Both the position numbers and the translations under genes were made by a program. A stretch of DNA of 64,000 nt from Marinimicrobium sp. C6131 (GTDB lineage Bacteria > Pseudomonadota > Gammaproteobacteria > Pseudomonadales > Cellvibrionaceae). Numbering within the stretch: position 1 is the first letter of the stretch; each line of letters opens with the position of its first letter. The stretch lies in NCBI RefSeq assembly GCF_026153455.1, contig NZ_CP110629.1:2728001-2792000 (forward strand). Direction: 5' to 3'. This document shows, one piece after another, positions 25,759 through 33,059 of the stretch. Under the pieces are notes generated by a model. The model saw only the letters and a program-made list of their open reading frames with translations. It made no database searches and had not been told where the DNA came from.

Positions 25759-27854
25759 TGCGCACCTCCGGGCAGAGGCTTACCGTTTGCCTGCTCCAAT
25801 GCGGCCAGTACCTGCTCGGTGGTGAGCAGCGTCGGCAGGTTGATACCTTCCGGCGCGCCCGGCCCATAAACCCGATTGAAGGGCACACCGTACTGACCCT
25901 GTGCTTTAAGGTACTCACTGATACGCTCGTCCGGCTGGGTCCAATCGGCCCGCAGGCGCCGAATATCGGACTCGCCCAGGGCGCTGTAAACCGGTTCCTG
26001 CAGCAACACCCCCAACTTGTTGGCCTGACAGGTGATGCACCAGTCGGCGGTGACGTCGACAAACACCGTCTGCCCGCTGGCCACCGCCGGGGCAATTGCC
26101 TCGCGCTCAAACACCTCCCAGGCGTGATCTTCGGGCAATGGCTGACCCCAGTGCCCCAACGCCAGGCTGCCCAGCAGCCCCACCCCAAGCAGCGAGGGCA
26201 GGCCGGCCGCGAGCGTGACACCCAGCACCCGCCCCCCTTTACGGCGGTACACCAGCCACAGTGCGGGCACCACCAGTATCGACAGAACCAGCACCAGAGC
26301 GTAACCGCTCAAGAAGCGCATCCACAGGCTGAGTAACCACACACTGGTGATCCCCATCAGCACGCCAAACAGAACCTTAAGCCGATTCATCCAGGGGCCG
26401 GGTCTGGGCAGCCAGCGCACCGCGCCAGGCCAGAGGGCAATGGCCAACCAGGGCAGCGCCATGCCCACCGCCAGAGCGGTAAACGTCGTCAGCAACTGCA
26501 GGGCATTGGCCCCGAGGGCAAAGGCCACGGCGGTACCCAGAAACGGCGCGGTACAGGGAGTGGCCAGAAAGGTGGCAAACATGCCCTGAACAAAGTGGCC
26601 CCAGCGGGAGTGATCACCCCGCTGGGCCATCCAGTCGCCGAGCCGACCGGGCAAGCGCAGCTCGAACAGGCCCAGCAAATTCAGGGCGAACAGCCAGGTG
26701 ACCAGGGTGAGCAGGCCGATAAACCAGGGGCTCTGAAACTGGATGCCCCAACCCAGAGCACCGCCGGTCAGTTTCAGCACCAACAGAAAGGCCGCCAGCA
26801 GCCAGAAAGACACCAGGATACCGGCGGCGGAGGCCAGGAACTGACCGCGCACCTGCCGCCGGCCCAGTCCCGAGGCACCGGCCAGGCTGTGCAATTTCAG
26901 GCCCAGCACCGGCAGCACGCAGGGCATCGCGTTCAGAATCAGGCCGCCCAAGAGCGCCACGCCAATGATCTGCCAGAGCGCCAACTCCGCCTCCGGCGCT
27001 ATCGGTGCGCTGGCCGCCTCCAGGGTCACCGGGTACTCCGCCGCCAGGGATTGATCGAGCAAGGTCAGAGACAGGGTTTCCCCCTCCCAATCCGGTGCCT
27101 CGGACCAAAACTCTGGCTGAAACAGCGCAGTCAGGGTGGTGCCATCCACCGTTATGGTCGGCTTCTGGAACAGGGTTTCGTCAGCACCGGGGAAATCACC
27201 ATCGAGCAGCACATCCGGTTGTGACCAGCCCGAGGGACGCTCCAGGGTGGCACGCAGGTAACCCGAGCGCTCATCCCACTCAAGCGACTTCACCTCAATG
27301 CCCGGCAGGGCGCGGGGCACTTGGCTCAACGCCTGATTGTAAAGGTGCAGCCGCTCATCCGACGGACTCAGGGTCCGGGGATCGATACTGAGGTTCAGTT
27401 CATAGTCGGTCAGCACGCAGATATCAGTGCAACTGGACAGGGTAAAGCGGCCCCGCACCTGAATCGGCTGATCCGCCTGCTGCGGGTCAATGTCCAGCGG
27501 GAAACCGACTTCGCCCTGATACCCGACGGTGTCGATGCCCATCAAGTCAAAGCGTTCCGGAGCCGGCCAGCGCCACTGGACCTGTTCGAGGTTAGTCGAG
27601 GCCGACCAGTCCGCAGAGGGAGCCACGCCCCCCTCACCGGGCGAGCGCCAGTAGGTTTTCCAGTCGCCGTCCAGACGCACTTCGAGCAGCGCACTCAGGC
27701 GCCCGTCGTCGTACCGCTGGCCGGTCAGAGAGAGGCGCACCTGCGCCTCGGGGTGTTGTTCGGTACTCAGCCAGCCCGTGGTCGGGGCGGCGGAGCCCGA
27801 GGTCGCCCAGACGAGCAGCAGGCTCGCCCAGATCAACCATCGAGAGAAATGCAT
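25755..27854 (-). CDS. scsB: ScsB/DsbD-family thiol reductase
   Basis: This 699-residue inner-membrane electron carrier has a signal peptide and a large periplasmic N-terminal part (~25-270) containing SSCTDICVLTDYEL. Eight hydrophobic helices follow (~290-560) with the DsbD-like cysteines in NAMPCVLPVLGLKL and ATPCTAPFLG. A C-terminal thioredoxin domain has DVTADWCITCQANKLG. It passes cytosolic reducing power to periplasmic partners. The N-terminal region is longer than in DsbD, as expected for ScsB. The ATG at 27854 starts at the signal peptide; the frame remains open upstream to 28100 but overlaps the neighbouring gene. It is the hub of the scsB-scsD-scsC operon. Confidence 0.9.
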   Translation of the reverse strand: MHFSRWLIWASLLLVWATSGSAAPTTGWLSTEQHPEAQVRLSLTGQRYDDGRLSALLEVRLDGDWKTYWRSPGEGGVAPSADWSASTNLEQVQWRWPAPERFDLMGIDTVGYQGEVGFPLDIDPQQADQPIQVRGRFTLSSCTDICVLTDYELNLSIDPRTLSPSDERLHLYNQALSQVPRALPGIEVKSLEWDERSGYLRATLERPSGWSQPDVLLDGDFPGADETLFQKPTITVDGTTLTALFQPEFWSEAPDWEGETLSLTLLDQSLAAEYPVTLEAASAPIAPEAELALWQIIGVALLGGLILNAMPCVLPVLGLKLHSLAGASGLGRRQVRGQFLASAAGILVSFWLLAAFLLVLKLTGGALGWGIQFQSPWFIGLLTLVTWLFALNLLGLFELRLPGRLGDWMAQRGDHSRWGHFVQGMFATFLATPCTAPFLGTAVAFALGANALQLLTTFTALAVGMALPWLAIALWPGAVRWLPRPGPWMNRLKVLFGVLMGITSVWLLSLWMRFLSGYALVLVLSILVVPALWLVYRRKGGRVLGVTLAAGLPSLLGVGLLGSLALGHWGQPLPEDHAWEVFEREAIAPAVASGQTVFVDVTADWCITCQANKLGVLLQEPVYSALGESDIRRLRADWTQPDERISEYLKAQGQYGVPFNRVYGPGAPEGINLPTLLTTEQVLAALEQANGKPLPGGAQ

Positions 27855-27931
27855 AACGTGTCTCCAAAACAGAATCGATCGTATAGGGTGCAACCTCGCC
27901 CGGCACGGCCGGGCGAGGGGTTCAATCGACG

Positions 27932-28336
27932 CTATTCGCGAAACACACAGAAGAGCAGATGCCGCCGACGCGGCGGGACAATGGGCTCGGACAGACGCCA
28001 GCGACCACCCTTGCGCGATGCCAGGCCGATCAGCAGCCAGAGCAACAGCAGACAGGTGGGCAGAAACAGGTCCGCCTGGAACACCTGACTCTGCAACCAT
28101 TGTTCGGTCAGGTCGCAGTCGCCGTGCTCAGGCTTGAGGTCAACCGGAACCGACGCGAGCTCGGCCTTCAGGACGGGCGCAACCCCGGACTCCGCTACCG
28201 GGCGTTCATACAGTCCGGCCTGCAGCGGGCACAGAGAGGCCGCCGTCAGAGGCTGGCTCCAGCACAGGATCAATACCAGTCCGGCCGTCAGTAGCGACCA
28301 GAGAGCATTGCGTTTTGAGGCGGCGCGATTCAACAT
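27932..28336 (-). CDS. Small membrane protein upstream of scsB
   Basis: This 134-residue protein has an N-terminal hydrophobic segment (ALWSLLTAGLVLILCWSQPLTA) likely to be a signal peptide or anchor. A short extracytoplasmic part contains two Cys (LCPLQ and GDCDLTEQW), a second membrane helix (FLPTCLLLLWLLIGLA) follows, and the tail is Arg-rich. I do not recognise its family. Position, size and layout are like ScsA, the first gene of scsABCD in Salmonella, but the match is positional only. A Met at 28357 is an alternative start. Confidence 0.6.
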   Translation of the reverse strand: MLNRAASKRNALWSLLTAGLVLILCWSQPLTAASLCPLQAGLYERPVAESGVAPVLKAELASVPVDLKPEHGDCDLTEQWLQSQVFQADLFLPTCLLLLWLLIGLASRKGGRWRLSEPIVPPRRRHLLFCVFRE

Positions 28337-28423
28337 AGGTTCACGATACGGCAGCAATCCGGGTAGCCGCTAAGACTACTGGATGCCGGCAAGGTTCTCA
28401 AATCTCCCCAACCGACCCAACCC

Positions 28424-29152
28424 ATGACCGACACGGCCGATTACACCTTCTCGCCCATTGGCATCATTCGCTCCCCCTTTGTGGAGAAGTTCGGCATTCC
28501 CCGCCAACCGGGCCTGGCCCCGGCGGTCCGGGCCCAACTGGAACTGCTGCCCCCATACAACGATCCTCAGGCGCTGGCGGGGCTGGAGCAGTGCTCGCAC
28601 CTGTGGCTACAATTTGTGTTTCATCGCCCCCCGAGCGATCAGTGGCGCCCCCGGGTCCGCCCGCCGCGCCTGGGCGGCAACCGAAGTTTGGGCGTGTTTG
28701 CCACCCGCTCCCCCCTGCGCCCCAACCCCATCGGATTGTCGGTGGTGAAGCTGGAGGCGGTGAAGCAGGAGAGCGGCAAATTGTGGCTGGAGTTGTCGGG
28801 CATTGACCTGCTCGATGGCACGCCGGTGCTGGATATCAAGCCCTACGTCCCCTACACGGATTCGCTGCCGGAGGCGGAGAACCGCTTTGCGGATACCGCC
28901 CCGGAGTGGGTGGAGGTGGTGTTTACACCGGAGGCGGAGGCCGGGTGCCGGGCTTTGGGTGGACGCACGGGCGAGGACTGGGAAGCGCTTGTGCGCCAGG
29001 TCCTGCAACAGGACCCCCGCCCCCAATACCAGAAGCCGGACCCGGCCCGACGCTACGGAATGACCCTCAAAGACGCCGAGGTGCGGTGGTTTTACCAACC
29101 TGACGACAGCGGCAACCACCGGTTGATTGTCACAGAAGTCCTTCCGCACTGA
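28424..29152 (+). CDS. trmO: tRNA m6t6A37 methyltransferase TrmO (TsaA)
   Basis: This 242-residue SAM-dependent enzyme methylates N6-threonylcarbamoyladenosine at position 37 of certain tRNAs. The N-terminal barrel carries FSPIGIIRSPFVEKFGIPRQPGLAP, and the binding region PPRLGGNRSLGVFATRSPLRPNPIGLSVVKLE is the family signature. A DIKPYVPYTDS segment and a C-terminal domain (RRYGMTLKDAEVRWFY) complete it. Length is as in E. coli. It is divergent from the scs operon and 241 bases upstream of serA. Confidence 0.94.
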   Translation: MTDTADYTFSPIGIIRSPFVEKFGIPRQPGLAPAVRAQLELLPPYNDPQALAGLEQCSHLWLQFVFHRPPSDQWRPRVRPPRLGGNRSLGVFATRSPLRPNPIGLSVVKLEAVKQESGKLWLELSGIDLLDGTPVLDIKPYVPYTDSLPEAENRFADTAPEWVEVVFTPEAEAGCRALGGRTGEDWEALVRQVLQQDPRPQYQKPDPARRYGMTLKDAEVRWFYQPDDSGNHRLIVTEVLPH

Positions 29153-29393
29153 TCCATATCATCTGTCGCAAATACACACGATGCGATCACTTTTGAGGTG
29201 GTTCGGGTCACGTCCGGCCTTACCGCGCCCTACGCCAGGGGCCGGTGGTCAGATGCCCGTCATCGGACAGGGTGGCGTGGTGGTCGCCACTGGCGTCCAC
29301 CCGGGCAGGAACTTGTGGTATTATGCGGGCCCTTTTTCATCCCCTCCCACGCAGGGTCAATGCCAACCCGAATCCGCTGAGGTGACTGCGTTC

Positions 29394-30623
29394 ATGAGCA
29401 AAAAGTCATTGGACAAAAGCAAGATCAAGTTTCTGTTGCTGGAAGGTGTCCACCAATCCGCCGTCGACACCCTCAATGCCGCCGGTTACACCAACATCGA
29501 CTACCTCAAGACCGCACTGGCTGAAGACGAGCTGATCGAGCGCATCAGGGATGCCCACTTCGTCGGCCTGCGCTCGCGCACTCAACTGACCCGCAAAGTG
29601 TTTGAGAACGCCCATAAGCTGATCGCGGCGGGCTGCTTCTGCATCGGCACCAACCAGGTCGACCTCAAGGCCGCTCAGGAACACGGCGTGGCAGTGTTCA
29701 ACGCGCCCTACTCCAATACCCGCTCGGTGGCCGAGCTGGTGCTGGCCGAAGCGATTCTGCTGTTGCGCGGGATTCCCGAGAAAAACGCTGTCTGCCATCG
29801 CGGCGGCTGGCAGAAGTCGGCCGTGGGTTCTTACGAAATTCGCGGCAAGACCCTGGGCATTATCGGCTATGGCTCCATCGGCAGTCAGTTGAGCGTGCTG
29901 GCCGAGAGCCTGGGCATGAACGTCTGCTTCTATGATGTCATTCCCAAACTGCCGCTGGGAAATGCCACCCAGATGCGCAGCCTGAATGAGCTGCTCAACC
30001 ACGCCGACATCGTCAGCCTGCACGTGCCGGAAACCGGCTCAACCAAGAACATGATTGGCGCCGAGCAGCTCGAACAGATGAAACCCGGCTCGATTCTGAT
30101 CAATGCCTCGCGCGGCACAGTGATTGATATCGATGCGCTGGCCGAGGCGATCAAGGCGGACAAACTGGCCGGCGCGGCGATTGATGTATTTCCTGTGGAG
30201 CCCAAAGGTAACGACGACGAGTTCGTCAGCCCGTTGCGCGGCCTGGATAACGTCATTCTGACGCCCCACATCGGCGGCTCCACGGTGGAAGCCCAGCAGA
30301 ATATCGGGGTGGAAGTGGCCGAGAAACTGATCATGTATTCGGACAACGGTACCACGACCAGCTCGGTCAACTTCCCGGAAGTGGCGCTGCCCGGACACCC
30401 GGACGCACATCGGCTGCTGCACGTGCACGCCAACGTGCCGGGCGTCATGTCGGCAATCAACCGGATTTTCTCGGACAACCAGATCAATATCGCCGCCCAG
30501 TACCTGCAGACCAACGAGAAAGTGGGTTATGTGGTGGTGGATATCTATTCGCCCTACAGTCCCGAGGTGCTCAAGCAACTGCGGGAGATTGAAGGGACCA
30601 TTCGCTGTCGGGTGTTGTTTTAA
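29394..30623 (+). CDS. serA: D-3-phosphoglycerate dehydrogenase
   Basis: This 409-residue enzyme makes the first committed step of serine synthesis, NAD-dependent oxidation of 3-phosphoglycerate. The nucleotide-binding loop is LGIIGYGSIGSQLSVLAESLGM, the catalytic Arg region is NASRGTVIDIDAL, and the Glu and His occur in DVFPVEPKGND and LTPHIGGSTVEAQQNIG. A C-terminal ACT domain (~335-409) suggests feedback inhibition by serine. The ATG at 29394 with MSKKSLDKSKIKFLLLEG is the family start; the frame opens upstream at 29127 only because stops are rare here. A TATTAT at 29319-29324 could be its -10. Confidence 0.96.
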   Translation: MSKKSLDKSKIKFLLLEGVHQSAVDTLNAAGYTNIDYLKTALAEDELIERIRDAHFVGLRSRTQLTRKVFENAHKLIAAGCFCIGTNQVDLKAAQEHGVAVFNAPYSNTRSVAELVLAEAILLLRGIPEKNAVCHRGGWQKSAVGSYEIRGKTLGIIGYGSIGSQLSVLAESLGMNVCFYDVIPKLPLGNATQMRSLNELLNHADIVSLHVPETGSTKNMIGAEQLEQMKPGSILINASRGTVIDIDALAEAIKADKLAGAAIDVFPVEPKGNDDEFVSPLRGLDNVILTPHIGGSTVEAQQNIGVEVAEKLIMYSDNGTTTSSVNFPEVALPGHPDAHRLLHVHANVPGVMSAINRIFSDNQINIAAQYLQTNEKVGYVVVDIYSPYSPEVLKQLREIEGTIRCRVLF

Positions 30624-30640
30624 ACTGGCGTACCCAATGC

Positions 30641-30680
30641 CCAGTAGGTCGGATTAGCGAAGCGTAATCCGACCTACTGG
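30641..30680. repeat. REP-like palindrome between serA and hydrolase
   Basis: A 16-base perfect inverted repeat (arm CCAGTAGGTCGGATTA) with an 8-base loop fills the gap between two convergent genes. The right arm overlaps the last codons and the TAG of the hydrolase gene. The GTAGGTCGGATTA core resembles REP-type extragenic palindromes. With no T-run it is not a standard terminator, though it may block 3' exonucleases for both mRNAs. Confidence 0.7.
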
Positions 30681-31639
30681 AAGAAAAACCGTTCGACCGC
30701 GGCGAACGCCGGGTCCCGGTACTCGGGGGCCTCGTTTACCAGGTGGTGACGGGCGCCCTCCAGCATTTCCACGGTCAGGTTGGGCAACTTGCGACCGATT
30801 TGTTGCAGGTTATACTGCCAGTCTATAGTGTCATCCCCGGTGCCCTGAACCAACAGTATGTCCTCATTACGCCTTGGCCAGCTCCGCAAGGTTTCATCCC
30901 AGCGCTTCATGGCACCCACCCACTCGACACTCACACGCCGATATTGAAGCGGATCTTCCGACGCCAGAAAGCGATTGAAGTCCGAATCATGGGAGCTGTC
31001 GATAAACGTCCGGGGTATTTCCCGCACCCAGCGATGCAACAGCGCATACAGCCACCGACTGAGCGCCCAGCCTCGGGGAAGAACCAGCGGTGCAAACAGG
31101 GCGGTGCGACCGGTCAGCGCATTGCCATGGCGCCAGAGGTGATTGAGCAGCGTTGCGCCCCCCATGCTCTGCCCCAGAGCAAACCGCCGCGGACCGAACA
31201 GGGGTTGTGAACGCTCAAGCAGTTGCTGCAAGACATCAGCGTAACGGTCGAAACTGTCAATCACCAGGCGTGACCCCGAGCTCAGGCCATGGCCGGGCTG
31301 GTCATAGGTAAGCACTGACAGGTTGTGTCTGAGCGCAAAGCGCACCGCGTGACCGTACAGTGCGGAGTGGTCGAAATACCCGTGCACGATACTCAAGTGC
31401 CCCTGCGGTTGGGGAGGCAACCAATAATGGCACGCGATATCCCACTGATCCACACGAACCCGCCCGACGCCCTGAGCCACATCGGGAAACTCGGCGGCGA
31501 GATCCAGCCCGTAATACCTTAAATAAGTCCGAATGGCGGCATCGCCGGTGTTTGCTCCATCTTCCCTTGGGTCAAATGCGAGATAGGGCAAGGTCTCGGG
31601 TAACGCTGAAAAATCCGGGGCGGCTTTGGACAGTCTCAC
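30674..31639 (-). CDS. Alpha/beta hydrolase (lysophospholipase/S33-like)
   Basis: This cytosolic alpha/beta hydrolase of ~321 residues has HGYFDHSALYGHAVRFAL (oxyanion region), TYDQPGHGLSSG, the nucleophile elbow FALGQSMGGATLLN, LVQGTGDDTIDW with the Asp, and the C-terminal His in LEGARHHLVNE. This is the monoglyceride-lipase/lysophospholipase style of the family; substrate unknown. The GTG at 31639 is preferred because AAGGAG lies eight bases before it; the frame is open to 31723. The stop lies inside the palindrome at 30641-30680. Confidence 0.82.
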   Translation of the reverse strand: MRLSKAAPDFSALPETLPYLAFDPREDGANTGDAAIRTYLRYYGLDLAAEFPDVAQGVGRVRVDQWDIACHYWLPPQPQGHLSIVHGYFDHSALYGHAVRFALRHNLSVLTYDQPGHGLSSGSRLVIDSFDRYADVLQQLLERSQPLFGPRRFALGQSMGGATLLNHLWRHGNALTGRTALFAPLVLPRGWALSRWLYALLHRWVREIPRTFIDSSHDSDFNRFLASEDPLQYRRVSVEWVGAMKRWDETLRSWPRRNEDILLVQGTGDDTIDWQYNLQQIGRKLPNLTVEMLEGARHHLVNEAPEYRDPAFAAVERFFFQ

Positions 31640-31814
31640 AGATAGGGCTCCTTGGGGTAAAAGTCCGGACTTGAGCTTTTCCGGCGAGTGCCGGAGCTCG
31701 TAGACCCAACCATAACACGACACCTTTTAGTCCGCTGGACAAGATCCAAAACGGCCCGTCTGGTTGCCCAATGGGGGGAAATATGACAGATTAGCGTTTG
31801 GTTGCACCACAATA

Positions 31815-32984
31815 ATGAAGGTTCCCTACCCCGACTCCATGAAAGATTACATTTTCAATATTCACGACGTCATCCTGCTGATGACCGTCGCCGAGAGCAT
31901 CTTACTGGCGCTGCTTCAGGCTGCCATGCCGGCCCAGAACCGATTATACGGACGTCTACTGAGTACATTTCTGCTGGTCATCGCCACGGGTTCCGCTACC
32001 ACGCTGATTCTATGGAATGATCAGGTGCATATTGGTCCTGTCATCGATCAACACTGGATTCCCTACTTCCTGATGACCTCCCTGATGCTCAAAGGTCCGG
32101 CGCTGTACCTGTACGTTGCCTCAATCACCCGCGCGCAATTCACGCTTCGTCCCGTTCACCTTGTGCACCTGGCACCGGCGCTGGTAGCGTCTCTGTTCAT
32201 GGCCGTGTTTGCCATCGACAGCAATGACCTTCGCCATATCTGGGCCATGGGCGATGAACAGCCGGAAACGGTCGTTACCTTCCTCTGGGATGCCGCCAAG
32301 CTGGTGCCTCTGGTCTACTCCTTCGCCGCTGTTGCGTTGGTGCAACGCTACCGTTCGGAACTCAAAGACGAATACTCCCACTTCTCCAGCACCGAACCGC
32401 GCTGGCTGAACATCCTGACGCTGGGCTTTTTCGCCAGCTGGACCTGGACCATGGTCGTCCATATTCTCGCCAAGTACACATCGCCGGAAACCGCCGATTA
32501 CCTTGGGATTGCTGACAATTACATCACCTTTATCCTGATCAACGGCCTGTTTACCTACAGTTTGATGTATGCCCACCAGCTGCTCGAAACCCGGGCGGAG
32601 GAAACCCGGGCGCCGGCCGAGGACAAACCATCGGACTCGGCGATCGACCGGGTGAAGGCCGCCATGGAGACCGACAAGATCTACCTGCAACAGAACCTCA
32701 ACATCGAGCAGTTCTCGGCCCGCCTGGGGCTTCCTGTGAAAGAAGTCTCATCGGTAATCAACAAGCACTTTGGCACCAACTTCTTCGAGTTTATCAACAC
32801 CTATCGGGTGGACGAAGCCAAACGTCTGCTCGCGGACCCGGGCACTATGGACAAAACCATTCTGGATATTCTGCTGGAATCCGGATTCAATAGTAAGTCG
32901 GCCTTCCACCGTTTTTTCAAGCGGCTGACTGGCATGTCGCCATCGGAGTACCGCAAGGAAAAAGGCGGGGCACCTGCCAAGTAA
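31815..32984 (+). CDS. Membrane-bound AraC-family transcription regulator
   Basis: This protein of ~389 residues has seven predicted membrane helices in its first ~240 residues (for example VILLMTVAESILLALL, LLSTFLLVIATGSATTLILW, WIPYFLMTSLMLKGPALYLYV) and a C-terminal AraC/XylS DNA-binding domain. The second helix-turn-helix reads ILDILLESGFNSKSAFHRFFKRLTGMSPSEYRKEK. Such 7TM-AraC proteins probably sense an envelope or extracellular signal. It flanks the beta-glucan locus and could be its regulator, unproven. No clear SD separates starts at 31764, 31815 and 31839; 31815 is a compromise. Confidence 0.85.
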   Translation: MKVPYPDSMKDYIFNIHDVILLMTVAESILLALLQAAMPAQNRLYGRLLSTFLLVIATGSATTLILWNDQVHIGPVIDQHWIPYFLMTSLMLKGPALYLYVASITRAQFTLRPVHLVHLAPALVASLFMAVFAIDSNDLRHIWAMGDEQPETVVTFLWDAAKLVPLVYSFAAVALVQRYRSELKDEYSHFSSTEPRWLNILTLGFFASWTWTMVVHILAKYTSPETADYLGIADNYITFILINGLFTYSLMYAHQLLETRAEETRAPAEDKPSDSAIDRVKAAMETDKIYLQQNLNIEQFSARLGLPVKEVSSVINKHFGTNFFEFINTYRVDEAKRLLADPGTMDKTILDILLESGFNSKSAFHRFFKRLTGMSPSEYRKEKGGAPAK

Positions 32985-33000
32985 ATCACCCACCACGAAA

Positions 33001-33030
33001 AAGGCCCCGGAGCAAACTCCGGGGCCTTCT
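33001..33030. terminator. Bidirectional terminator
   Basis: AAGGCCCCGGAG and CTCCGGGGCCTT form a 12-base stem with a 6-base loop. Read on the minus strand it is followed by TTTTT, so it mainly ends the di-heme oxidoreductase gene; on the plus strand it lies 16 bases after the AraC stop with a weaker T-tract. Confidence 0.9.
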
Positions 33031-33059
33031 GGAACAAGAGCTCAGATGCTCCCGGTTGA

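Noticed and set aside
31764..31814. Earlier start for the AraC regulator
   Set aside because: The extra residues have no membrane or domain character and no clear SD; not excluded, but 31815 was kept.
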